From: Thalassoglobus neptunius
GTDB lineage: Bacteria; Planctomycetota; Planctomycetia; Planctomycetales; Planctomycetaceae
Reading direction: 5' to 3'
Assembly: GCF_007859735.1 (NCBI RefSeq)
Contig: NZ_SIHI01000003.1
Span: 1-64,000, forward strand
Length of the DNA stretch: 64,000 bases
In this document: positions 29,321 through 37,643 of the stretch, piece by piece
Numbering within the stretch: position 1 is the first letter of the stretch
Layout of the letters: every line of letters starts with the position of its first letter
Program-made: the position numbers and the translations under genes
The notes under the pieces: generated by a model
Database searches by the model: none
Told to the model about the DNA's origin: nothing
What the model saw: only the letters and a program-made list of their open reading frames with translations

Positions 29321-29674
29321 TCATCGACCATTCATCTCCTCAAGGACAGCCACGCCTCGCCCGGTGACCAAAAAGGATTCCCATCACACCCAATGCGGTA
29401 CGAAAAGTCACCACGAACGCGTTGGTTCCCCTAATCTTCCTATTGCCACACGACATCGATCGTCCAAAGATCATTTGAGCCTGTGCGGCGGCGGAACGCA
29501 TTCGAAAGAAATGGGCCCGCAGTCGACCAATTGTATGCAACAGTCGGCTGTTGAAGAGTTTGCAAATCAAGGCCTCGCTGCTAGTATCATCAGGAATTGA
29601 ACAGTGAGAAACTCAATTCCCCCAATCGCGTTTGAGACGGCTTTTTTTCTCAATCGGCTACGAGGACTCCCAAC
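29321..29674. other. 354-bp region upstream of the M16 peptidase gene
   Basis: Should hold the promoter of the peptidase gene. A T-run (ttttttctc at about 29642-29650) lies 25 bases before the start. I see no hairpin or gene in it. Confidence 0.4.
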
Positions 29675-32600
29675 ATGTTCCGAAACGGATTGTGCTTCTT
29701 CATTTCAGGGATGATTATGATGATATCAGGACAACAAACCGTCACTGGCGCTGAAGAAATCACCTCTGTTGAGGGAATCACAGAGTACCAGCTTGAGAAC
29801 GGAGTTCGGGTACTTCTATTCCCTGATCCTTCGAAACCTCAAGTCACCGTCAACATGACCGTATTCGTCGGGTCACGCCACGAAGGCTATGGCGAAGCGG
29901 GCATGGCTCACTTGCTCGAGCACATGTTGTTTAAGGGCACTCCCGATCATCCAAACATTCCCAAAGTGCTCAAAGAGCACGGTGCCCAATTCAACGGGAC
30001 AACCTGGCTCGATCGAACGAACTATTATGAGACACTTCCTGCCAGCGAAGAGAATCTCAAGTTCGCCATCCAGTTGGAAGCAGACCGACTCGTCAACAGC
30101 TTCGTCAAAGGCGAAGACCTTGAATCTGAAATGACCGTCGTTCGCAACGAGTTCGAATCCGGCGAAAACTCTCCGAGTCGAATCCTCGGACAAAAGGTGA
30201 TGTCGACCGCCTTCGAATGGCACAACTATGGCCAATCGACGATCGGAAACCGAGCAGACATTGAACGTGTTCCTGTCGAGTCTCTGCAGCGTTTTTACCG
30301 AAAGTATTACCAACCCGACAACGTGATGGTGATCGTCGCGGGAGCATTCGATCCGGAAGCCGCCATGAAAGAAATCGAACTTCGATTTGGATCGATTCCG
30401 CGTCCGGATCGTGTTCTTGAAGACACTTATACGGAAGAACCTGCTCAAGACGGCGAACGACTGGTCACTCTTCGTCGCGTCGGAGACGTCGGACGTGCCG
30501 CTGCGGTCTATCACATTTGCTCGGGAGCCCACCCCGACTACGTCGCAATTGATACTCTCGAACACATTCTGACATCATCCCCCTCCGGACGACTTTATTC
30601 GGGACTGGTCGAGTCCAAACTTGCAGCAAGTATTTCAGGAGCCGCTTACGCACTGCACGATCCGGGCGTTCTCCGGTTAATGGCAGAAGCGTCTCCCGGA
30701 GTCGACCCACGAGATGTCCTTTCCAAACTTCTTGAGATCACAGAATCCATCGGAACAGATGGAGTGACCGAAGAAGAAGTCGAACGCGCCAAGCGCTATT
30801 GGTTGAAGACGTGGGAAATGTCCCTCACGGACAGTAGTCGACTGGCGGTTCAACTCAGCGAATGGGCAGCCCAGGGCGATTGGCGATTGATGTTCCTCTA
30901 CCGGGATCGACTGGAAAAAGTCACTCCAGAAGATGTTCAACGCGTTGCTGCCAAATACCTTCAACAGAACAATCGAACTGCGGGACTCTTCATCCCCACC
31001 GAAGAGCCCGAGCGAATCAGCGTTCCACCAACTCCTGATCTGGCGGAAATGATCGGCGACTATAAAGGTCGAGAAGCGGTCGCTGCCGGTGAAGCCTTCG
31101 AAGTGACCCCGGACAACATTGAGGCTCGCACCACAAGAGTCAATCTTCCCTCCGGCGTCAAAGCGGCATTCCTCCCCAAGAAGACGCGAGGAGAGGCGGT
31201 CGTCCTTGAATTCAACTTCCGCTACGGAGACACCGACTCTCTCAAAGGACTGGCCACAGCTGCTGAACTGCTTCCAACGTTAATGACAAGAGGGACCGGC
31301 TCTCTCAGTCGACAACAGATTCAGGACGCACTCGACGAAAACAAAGCGAAGCTGTCCGGATCCGGAATTCCAGGACTCATCAACTTCTCGATCGAGACAC
31401 GACGTGAGTTTCTCCCGGAAGTACTGAAACTGTTCAAAGACATTGTTCGCGATCCATCACTTCCAGAATCCGAACTGGAACTGATCCGAAACTCGAAAGT
31501 CGCCAGCTACGAACAACAACTCACCGACCCCACAGCCCTCGCTCGCGTCGCCGTCTCTCGTGCACTCAGCAAGGACTACCCGGCCGATGACGTTCGTTAC
31601 ACGCCGACGATTGAAGAAGAAATTGAACGCCTGAAAGCGACAGAACTCGACGAGATCAAACAACTCTACAAAGACTTCCTCAACGGAACGCATGGCGAAG
31701 TCTCGATCGTCGGCGACTTCGAAATCTCAGAGGTTCAACCTCTCGTCGAAGAGATTCTGGCTGACTGGACCTCACAACATCCATTCGAACGGGTCGGTCG
31801 TCCTGAAACTGTTGACGTTCACGGAGGTCGTGAAGAAATTCTGATCCCCGGCAAGGAAAACGCCACCTATCTCGCTGGAACACTCTTCCCGATCACCGAC
31901 GATAACCCCAACTACCCTGCTCTGGTTATGGGGAACTACGTGCTCGGAAGCAGTGGCCTCTCATCACGGCTGGGAGATCGAGTCCGTCAGAAAGACGGGC
32001 TGTCCTACGGAGTCGGCTCCATCCTCCGAGGTTCTGCGATCGATCCTCGCACAACTCTCCTCGTCTACGCGATCACCAATCCCGACAACATGTCGAAGGT
32101 TGAAAATGCGATCGAGGAAGAGATTGAGCTCCTGCTCGAAAAGGGAGTCACCGCCGAGGAACTGGAAGCTGCACAGAGAGGCTATCTCGAGCGGCAAACA
32201 GTTGATCGCTCCGACGATCGCCAGCTCGCGACAACTCTCACTAACACCGCATACCTCGGTCGTACGATGGGATTTTATGCGAAACAGGAACAGGAAATCG
32301 CGGAGTTGACAACAGAAGACGTCAACAAAGCACTGAACGAATTTCTCAGCTTGAAGCACTACGCCGTCTTCGCTGCCGGTGACCTGCAACGAGAAACCGA
32401 CACCCCTAAAAAGGAAAGTGAAGCCCCCATGCCGGCGGAAAAAGACGAACTCAAAACAACAGACAGCGGACTCAAGTATCGGATCATCGATCCCGGCGAA
32501 GGCACTCAACCGACTGCCGCAAGCACTGTTGTTTGTCACTACAAAGGCTGGCTCGACAACGGAAGCGTTTTCGACAGCTCTTACGACCGCGGAGAACCTG

Positions 32601-32782
32601 CGACATTTCCGCTGAGTGGTGTGATCAAGGGTTGGACCGAGGGACTTCAGCTCCTCAAAGAAGGCGGCAAAATTGAACTTGAGATTCCTTCGGAACTCGG
32701 ATACGGAGATCGTGGTGCTCCTCCCGTCATTCCACCATCTGCGACTCTTCATTTCGAAGTCGAACTTCTGGATGTTCGCTGA
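29675..32782 (+). CDS. Secreted M16 zinc peptidase fused to an FKBP-type PPIase domain
   Basis: 1035 aa. A signal peptide (residues 1-26) precedes two M16 halves. The first half (about 30-480) holds HLLEH at residues 79-83 (inverted HxxEH zinc and catalytic site) and the downstream acidic helix 'DLESEMTVVRNEFESGEN' that supplies the third ligand, so it should be active. The second half (about 490-910) has the usual inactive M16 fold, including 'GLSSRLGDRVRQKDGLSYGV'. A Pro/Lys/Glu-rich linker leads to an FKBP domain (about 927-1035) with 'SGLKYRIIDPGEG', 'GWLDNGSVFDSSYDRG' and 'GVIKGWTEGLQLL'. GAGGA lies before ATG. The fusion is unusual: it places prolyl isomerase activity on a periplasmic oligopeptidase. 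The domain is about 70% identical by hand alignment to the next gene. Confidence 0.94.
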   Translation: MFRNGLCFFISGMIMMISGQQTVTGAEEITSVEGITEYQLENGVRVLLFPDPSKPQVTVNMTVFVGSRHEGYGEAGMAHLLEHMLFKGTPDHPNIPKVLKEHGAQFNGTTWLDRTNYYETLPASEENLKFAIQLEADRLVNSFVKGEDLESEMTVVRNEFESGENSPSRILGQKVMSTAFEWHNYGQSTIGNRADIERVPVESLQRFYRKYYQPDNVMVIVAGAFDPEAAMKEIELRFGSIPRPDRVLEDTYTEEPAQDGERLVTLRRVGDVGRAAAVYHICSGAHPDYVAIDTLEHILTSSPSGRLYSGLVESKLAASISGAAYALHDPGVLRLMAEASPGVDPRDVLSKLLEITESIGTDGVTEEEVERAKRYWLKTWEMSLTDSSRLAVQLSEWAAQGDWRLMFLYRDRLEKVTPEDVQRVAAKYLQQNNRTAGLFIPTEEPERISVPPTPDLAEMIGDYKGREAVAAGEAFEVTPDNIEARTTRVNLPSGVKAAFLPKKTRGEAVVLEFNFRYGDTDSLKGLATAAELLPTLMTRGTGSLSRQQIQDALDENKAKLSGSGIPGLINFSIETRREFLPEVLKLFKDIVRDPSLPESELELIRNSKVASYEQQLTDPTALARVAVSRALSKDYPADDVRYTPTIEEEIERLKATELDEIKQLYKDFLNGTHGEVSIVGDFEISEVQPLVEEILADWTSQHPFERVGRPETVDVHGGREEILIPGKENATYLAGTLFPITDDNPNYPALVMGNYVLGSSGLSSRLGDRVRQKDGLSYGVGSILRGSAIDPRTTLLVYAITNPDNMSKVENAIEEEIELLLEKGVTAEELEAAQRGYLERQTVDRSDDRQLATTLTNTAYLGRTMGFYAKQEQEIAELTTEDVNKALNEFLSLKHYAVFAAGDLQRETDTPKKESEAPMPAEKDELKTTDSGLKYRIIDPGEGTQPTAASTVVCHYKGWLDNGSVFDSSYDRGEPATFPLSGVIKGWTEGLQLLKEGGKIELEIPSELGYGDRGAPPVIPPSATLHFEVELLDVR

Positions 32783-32793
32783 GAATGAATGAT

Positions 32794-32814
32794 CGTTGAC
32801 GAACGTCGTCAACG
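32794..32814 (+). other. Hairpin after M16-FKBP stop
   Basis: CGTTGACGA and TCGTCAACG form a 9-bp perfect stem with an ACG loop, beginning 12 nt after the stop at 32782. There is no U tract after it. It may act as a terminator or 3' stabiliser. Confidence 0.5.
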
Positions 32815-32919
32815 TTGGTGATCCAGTCGCACGAAAACACCGAAGTGGTGCGGCGGATCGCCATCATCGATTTCGAGTTTCTCCACCTACATGAATGACA
32901 ATGAAGGAATCAACGTCAC

Positions 32920-33450
32920 ATGCGATTCGATATCACACTTGCAAGCTTGTTCTCTCTGATGACCGTCCTGATGCTGGCTGGTTGCGTCGCTGGCCCGGAT
33001 GATTTTACCGCAAAGTCTTCGGAAGACGACCGCAACTTTGATGTCGTCAGCCCGAGCGGTGACCCAGCTGCGAATCAGCAGACGGTCTCGCTTGTCTCAG
33101 CTGAAGAGCGCGGAGACTTCCGATCGACTCCATCCGGCCTCAAGTACCGCATCATCAAAGAAGGCAAAGGACGAAAGCCCAACCGGAACTCAACAGTCAC
33201 TTGCCACTATCGGGGCTGGCTCGATGATGGCACCGAATTCGACAGCTCCTACCGCAGTGGACGAGCGGCAACTTTCCCATTAAGTGGAGTCATCAAAGGC
33301 TGGACCGAAGGACTGCAACTGATTCAGGAAGGTGGAGCGATCGAACTCAAGATCCCAAGCGATTTGGGATACGGCCCGCAAGGTTCTCCTCCCACAATTC
33401 CAGGTGGAGCAACACTGCACTTCGAAGTTGAGTTGATCAAAGTCAACTAG
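32920..33450 (+). CDS. FKBP-type peptidyl-prolyl isomerase lipoprotein
   Basis: 176 aa. The N terminus ends in a lipobox (LMLAGC, Cys about residue 22), then a polar linker of about 45 residues and an FKBP domain (about 68-176). FKBP signature residues are present: 'GWLDDGTEFDSSY' (the Asp of the proline pocket), 'FPLSGVIKGWTEGLQL' and 'PSDLGYGPQG'. It catalyses cis-trans isomerisation of Pro bonds in envelope proteins. It lacks the dimerisation helix of FkpA. Its domain is about 70% identical to the FKBP domain at the end of the preceding M16 peptidase, 138 bases upstream, so one likely arose from the other by tandem duplication. Confidence 0.93.
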   Translation: MRFDITLASLFSLMTVLMLAGCVAGPDDFTAKSSEDDRNFDVVSPSGDPAANQQTVSLVSAEERGDFRSTPSGLKYRIIKEGKGRKPNRNSTVTCHYRGWLDDGTEFDSSYRSGRAATFPLSGVIKGWTEGLQLIQEGGAIELKIPSDLGYGPQGSPPTIPGGATLHFEVELIKVN

Positions 33451-33461
33451 ATATTTCCTGT

Positions 33462-33500
33462 GAGCTTTCCTCGCTCGCACGAGCGAAGAACGCCAAGCTC
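33462..33500 (+). other. Long hairpin after FKBP gene
   Basis: TTCCTCGCTCG (33467-33477) pairs with CGAGCGAAGAA (33480-33490) around a CA loop with one wobble pair; flanking GAGCTT and AAGCTC pair further out. It begins 12 nt after the FKBP stop. No U tract follows. Confidence 0.55.
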
Positions 33501-33646
33501 TCAAGTCCCGCATCCATCCGAGTCTTGGGTTAGAATCAAATCTTGCCCTCGACTCGATGTGACGCGATTTTCAAATTTTCCGGGACAGCTGAATCAGTCA
33601 CTGAGAGTCGAGTGAGCAGGACTTCTCTGCCTGTTCGGAAGTTTTG

Positions 33647-34633
33647 ATGGCTGCTAACCTCACTCCCCAGTACTACAAAGCCGAAGCAGCATTTCGCCGT
33701 GCTTCGACTCCTCGTGAGCGTCTGCAAGCTCTCGAAGAAATGCTGCGAGTCATCCCGAAACACAAGGGAACGGACCGAATTCAGGGGGCAATTCGCGCGC
33801 GACTCAAAGAACTTCGCGCCGAACTTCAGAGCCTCGGAACACGTAATAGTGCTCACAAGAGCTCTCGTTTTCCTCGCCAGGGATGCGGAACAGTCGTCCT
33901 CGTCGGGGCTCCGAATTCCGGAAAGAGCAGAGTTCTCAAAGAGACGACGAACGCAACTCCCGTTGTCGCCGAATACCCCTATTCCACGCGCGAAGCAATG
34001 CCGGGTCTCGCAACCGTGAGTGGGGTCCAGATTCAACTCATCGACACTCCCGCAATTGCGGAAAACGTTGTCCCTCCGTCACTGGTGGATCTGGTCCGGA
34101 CAGCTGATCTCGTCGTGTGCTGCATCGATGGTTCCTCACCCGACGCAGTGCGTGAAACACTCGAGGTCTACCGACAACTCGCGGACCGCAAGACCCTGCT
34201 GGACCATGAGTCAGGATTCGCTGTCGATGACTTGACGACTGTTCGGATTCGGTCATTGATCGCGATCACGCGAGGAGATCATTCGAATACTCAAGCCGTC
34301 GTTGCCGAGTGGAAAGAGCGTTCCGGGCTTCGATTGCCCATCGAGATCGTCGACCTCGATTCTTCGAGCGATGTGGAACAGCTAAAAAGTCGAATGTTCG
34401 AGTCGCTGGGGCTGATCAGAATTTTCACGAAGCGGCCGGGAGAAGAGGTTGCCATGGATTCCCCGATGACCATTCCGGTTGGAGGAACTGTTGAGGATCT
34501 GGCCGAAAAAGTTCACCATGAGATCGCGTCTCGATTGAAGTTCGCTAAGGTATGGGGCAGCAGTGCTTTCGATGGCCAAACCGTTGGCCGCGATCACGTT
34601 CTCTCCGACGGAGACGTTGTCGAACTCCATTGA
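33647..34633 (+). CDS. DRG/Obg-like GTPase with TGS domain
   Basis: About 328 aa. The N-terminal helical region (residues 1-70) leads to a G domain beginning 'GTVVLVGAPNSGKSR', with an intact Walker A, and 'GVQIQLIDTPAIAE' at the G3 position. The G3 motif is DTPA, where DxxG is normal, and the G4 NKxD motif is replaced by 'AITRGD', so GTP specificity or hydrolysis may be altered. A C-terminal TGS domain (about 265-328) ends 'LSDGDVVELH', typical of DRG, Obg and ThrRS partners. Family members bind the ribosome. Start chosen at ATG 33647 (a TTG lies one codon earlier). A GTPase with this degeneracy may work as a nucleotide-binding sensor. Confidence 0.85.
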   Translation: MAANLTPQYYKAEAAFRRASTPRERLQALEEMLRVIPKHKGTDRIQGAIRARLKELRAELQSLGTRNSAHKSSRFPRQGCGTVVLVGAPNSGKSRVLKETTNATPVVAEYPYSTREAMPGLATVSGVQIQLIDTPAIAENVVPPSLVDLVRTADLVVCCIDGSSPDAVRETLEVYRQLADRKTLLDHESGFAVDDLTTVRIRSLIAITRGDHSNTQAVVAEWKERSGLRLPIEIVDLDSSSDVEQLKSRMFESLGLIRIFTKRPGEEVAMDSPMTIPVGGTVEDLAEKVHHEIASRLKFAKVWGSSAFDGQTVGRDHVLSDGDVVELH

Positions 34634-34648
34634 TGTCGACGCAGCTGC

Positions 34649-34681
34649 CTATTGACTTTAGAGTGACACTCTGGTCAATAG
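34649..34681 (+). other. Perfect compound hairpin after GTPase stop
   Basis: CTATTGAC (34649-34656) pairs with GTCAATAG (34674-34681), and inside it AGAGTG pairs with CACTCT (34660-34672) around a single A. It begins 16 nt after the stop. No U tract follows. The remaining stretch 34682-34971 is gene-free. Confidence 0.55.
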
Positions 34682-34971
34682 AGACAGAGTGAGACACAAA
34701 TTTGCCGCAATTCGCCAATGACGCACCCACGAAATCGGAAGCGATGAGTTTCAGCCCAAACGCGGGAAACACGGCAACAGCAATAAGCTCTCAAAGTGGT
34801 CGCCAAGCACGAAAATCGAAAAGCAAACTCAACAGCTTGTCGATTCAGCGATCACTTCGAGACAAAGACAAAACAATTCAGACTTGAGTCACATTCAGAC
34901 GATCTGAAGCCCGAGCCCCGGACTGCAATCTCGGCGTCGACTCCTGTAGCACCACTTCTCAACGATGTCTT
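34682..34971. other. Gap before the rhomboid gene, no gene seen
   Basis: Together with the hairpin this leaves about 340 bases between stop and start. Short open readings on both strands are Ser/Lys-rich and have no ribosome site. It should carry the rhomboid promoter. Confidence 0.4.
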
Positions 34972-35820
34972 ATGCGAAAAATTGGAACGTTTGATTCTCA
35001 ATCGCTGGCAGAAAGATTTCACTGGTTTCTGATTTCGAAAGAGATTGAGAATCAACTCGATGAAGTTCCGCCTCACTGGGAGATCTGGGTTCTCGATGAT
35101 GACCTTCTCCCCAAGGCTCAGGAGGAACTGACAGCCTTCCTGGAATCGCCAGATGATCCGCGATTCAAAGTCAGTCCGCCGAAGATCGTCAAAAAGCCAA
35201 AACCAACTCCGCGCCGGACTACGACCGACTACTCAAGCATTCGCGTGACGCGTTTTCTGATTGTCGCCTGTGTCGTCCTGACGATTTACACCGGGATGGG
35301 GACACGCCATCCGGAAGTCGTCAACTGGCTGCTCTATTCGAAGTTTCAGAAAACCGGTCCGAACTGGCCTCTCTCTCCGGAAATCATGCGGGGAGAAATC
35401 TGGAGACTGGTCACTCCGATTTTCATCCATCTCTCCGTTCTGCATCTACTGATGAATATGTACTGGATGTGGATTCTGGGCGGAATTATCGAACGCAGAC
35501 AAGGTCCCACCCGCCTGATCATTCTGACGATTCTCACCGCCGCCGGGTCCAGCATGACCCAGTACTTCCTGTTCGGACCGGCCTTCTCCGGGATCTCTGG
35601 CGTGGTCTACGGGCTGCTCGGTTATCTCTGGATGAAGTCGATGGTCTCCCCGGAAGAACAGCTCGGCGTCCCGCAATCGCTTGTGCTGTTCATGCTCGTC
35701 TGGCTCTTCCTCGGAATGTCCGGAAGCCTGGAAGCACTCGGAATGCGAATCGCCAACGGAGCACACTTTGGCGGACTGATGGCCGGAATGCTGGTCGGTT
35801 CCATTCGATCCTGGAAGTAG
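34972..35820 (+). CDS. glpG: Rhomboid intramembrane serine protease with GlpG-type N domain
   Basis: 282 aa. The N-terminal 70 residues ('FDSQSLAERFHWFLISKEIE') resemble the cytosolic GlpG_N domain. Six helices follow (about 85-105, 140-160, 165-185, 205-222, 228-246, 262-278). The catalytic serine is Ser209 in GISG and the base is His265 in 'NGAHFGG', both intact. Conserved elements 'HLLMNMYWMWILGG' and 'WRLVTPIF' are present. It cleaves transmembrane substrates within the inner membrane. No ribosome site is clear at the ATG. It stands alone; a 160-base gap precedes argH. Confidence 0.94.
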   Translation: MRKIGTFDSQSLAERFHWFLISKEIENQLDEVPPHWEIWVLDDDLLPKAQEELTAFLESPDDPRFKVSPPKIVKKPKPTPRRTTTDYSSIRVTRFLIVACVVLTIYTGMGTRHPEVVNWLLYSKFQKTGPNWPLSPEIMRGEIWRLVTPIFIHLSVLHLLMNMYWMWILGGIIERRQGPTRLIILTILTAAGSSMTQYFLFGPAFSGISGVVYGLLGYLWMKSMVSPEEQLGVPQSLVLFMLVWLFLGMSGSLEALGMRIANGAHFGGLMAGMLVGSIRSWK

Positions 35821-35885
35821 TCCGCTATCATGGGGGCTCTGCATTCGAATGCAAAATCGATGCGGAGACTTCGGAGCGACTCGCT

Positions 35886-35909
35886 ATCACTGCTTTTGAT
35901 AACAGTGAT
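35886..35909. other. Short hairpin between rhomboid and argH
   Basis: ATCACTG and CAGTGAT form a 7-bp stem with a 10-nt loop. A perfect 14-bp palindrome TGCATTCGAATGCA also lies at 35840-35853, just after the rhomboid stop. Either may be a 3' structure. No U tract. Confidence 0.35.
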
Positions 35910-35980
35910 GTTCCGCTCAAAAAGACGTACAACACACAACGCAGACAGACAGCATATTCACTTTTAGATGGGAATTGATT

Positions 35981-37360
35981 GTGGCCGGAAAAGCTTGGGG
36001 CGGACGGTTTTCGGAACCAACGAACGAACAGGTGGAGTTGTTCACCGAATCGATTTCCTTCGACGCACGTCTGGCTGCGGTCGACGTGAAGGGTTCTCAA
36101 GCTCACGCGCGGATGCTTGCCGAAGTCGGACTGATTTCGAAAGAAGAGGCTGATCAAATTCAGACAGCTCTCGATGAAATCCTCATTGAGATTCAACAGG
36201 GGAAGATCGAGTTCAGCCCGTCTCTTGAAGACATTCACATGCACATTGAGTCCGCGCTCATCGCCCGCCTTGGCGACGTGGGACGAAAACTGCATACCGG
36301 CCGTTCGCGAAACGATCAGGTCTCGACGGATATCAAACTTTATGTCCGTGACGAAATCGATCACCTCGACAAACTTCTTCAACAGCTGCAGCGTGCCTTC
36401 GTCAGTCGCGACGATGATCTCGATTTAATCCTCCCCGGCTACACCCACCTGCAACGTGCTCAACCCGTCAACGCGGTTCACTACTGGCTGGCGTACACCG
36501 AAAAGTTTCAGCGCGACCGTGAGCGTCTCGCGGACTGTCGCCGACGCCTGAATTTCTCTCCGCTGGGGGCAGCTGCGCTCGCAGGCACAACACTCCCTAT
36601 CGATCGTGACCAAACCGCGAAAGACCTCGGGTTCACCGCTCCCGCAGCCAACAGCCTCGATATTTCAAGTGATCGTGATTATCTCGCCGAACTGGTCTCT
36701 TCACTCTCGCTGATTGCGATTCACTTAAGCTCATGGGCGGAAGAATGGATCTTGTGGTGTACCACCGAATTCGGGTTCATGACTCTTTCGGACGCATACA
36801 CGACCGGCTCTTCGATCATGCCGCAGAAGAAGAACCCCGACGTACTCGAACTGATTCGAGGAAAGTCCGCCCGCGTGATTGCTGCCTCGCAGCAACTATT
36901 TGTCCTGATGAAAGGGTTACCGCTGGCGTATAACCGGGACCTTCAGGAAGACAAACTCGCCGCCTTCGCTGCGATTGATACCATCAAAAGCTGCCTGGAA
37001 CTGGCTCCTTCGATCGTCATCAACGCCAAGCTGAATCGCGATAAAATCGCCAGTCGCATCGACGATGGATTCCTCGACGCGACCGCTCTGATGGAATATC
37101 TCATCCTGCGGCAGGTCCCGATGCGGACCGGTCACGAAATCGTTGGAAATCTCGTCGCGCTTTGCGAGTCAAAGAACTGCCGGTTGAAAGATTTGAGTCT
37201 CGAAGAGTTTCAGAAAACAGCCCCGCAAATCGACAATGATGTCTACGACGTCCTCGGTGCCGAGAATGCTGTTTCCGCACTTCGCAGCTTCGGATCTGGG
37301 GGACACGACAGCGTTCGGCATCAACTGAAGCTGTGGCAAGATCGCCTCGCAGAGAATTGA
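35981..37360 (+). CDS. argH: Argininosuccinate lyase
   Basis: Last step of arginine biosynthesis: argininosuccinate to arginine and fumarate. About 459 aa, the normal length. The fumarase-superfamily signature '[12 protein letters not shown]' (about residue 280) contains the flexible catalytic Ser loop, and '[12 protein letters not shown]' and '[11 protein letters not shown]' substrate regions are intact. GTG at 35981 is favoured because GGGA lies 7 nt upstream; TTG 35975 is the longest reading. It is not next to argG in this window, so the arginine pathway is dispersed. Confidence 0.97.
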   Translation: MAGKAWGGRFSEPTNEQVELFTESISFDARLAAVDVKGSQAHARMLAEVGLISKEEADQIQTALDEILIEIQQGKIEFSPSLEDIHMHIESALIARLGDVGRKLHTGRSRNDQVSTDIKLYVRDEIDHLDKLLQQLQRAFVSRDDDLDLILPGYTHLQRAQPVNAVHYWLAYTEKFQRDRERLADCRRRLNFSPLGAAALAGTTLPIDRDQTAKDLGFTAPAANSLDISSDRDYLAELVSSLSLIAIHLSSWAEEWILWCTTEFGFMTLSDAYTTGSSIMPQKKNPDVLELIRGKSARVIAASQQLFVLMKGLPLAYNRDLQEDKLAAFAAIDTIKSCLELAPSIVINAKLNRDKIASRIDDGFLDATALMEYLILRQVPMRTGHEIVGNLVALCESKNCRLKDLSLEEFQKTAPQIDNDVYDVLGAENAVSALRSFGSGGHDSVRHQLKLWQDRLAEN

Positions 37361-37643
37361 TGCGACTGCAGATACGTTAAGGCTTCTTAAAAAACGGTCT
37401 TGTCAGAATAGACGGCTTCGTGATAATAGGTCAGCGAAGAGTTGAACTCTTCCGGCACAGCATTTTTTGAATCTCACTTGCGCCGTTCCTTTGGCAATCC
37501 AGCAGTCGGCTTTGGACGCCTCTTCCGTCCTCGCTCTCAGTCTACTGACTTGCGTACAGGCATCGACGAATGATTGATGCTTATTGAGATTGACCGCGTG
37601 TGATATGGAAGGGCTTGCCGGCTGCTTGCACAGGAGAATATAC

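Noticed and set aside
29321-29600. Open readings of about 75-95 aa upstream of the M16 peptidase
   Set aside because: Composition is unlike the real genes and they are mutually overlapping on both strands.
33544-34036. 166-aa minus-strand open reading opposite the GTPase
   Set aside because: It is the shadow of the GTPase gene; no start signal and Ser/Arg/Cys-rich.
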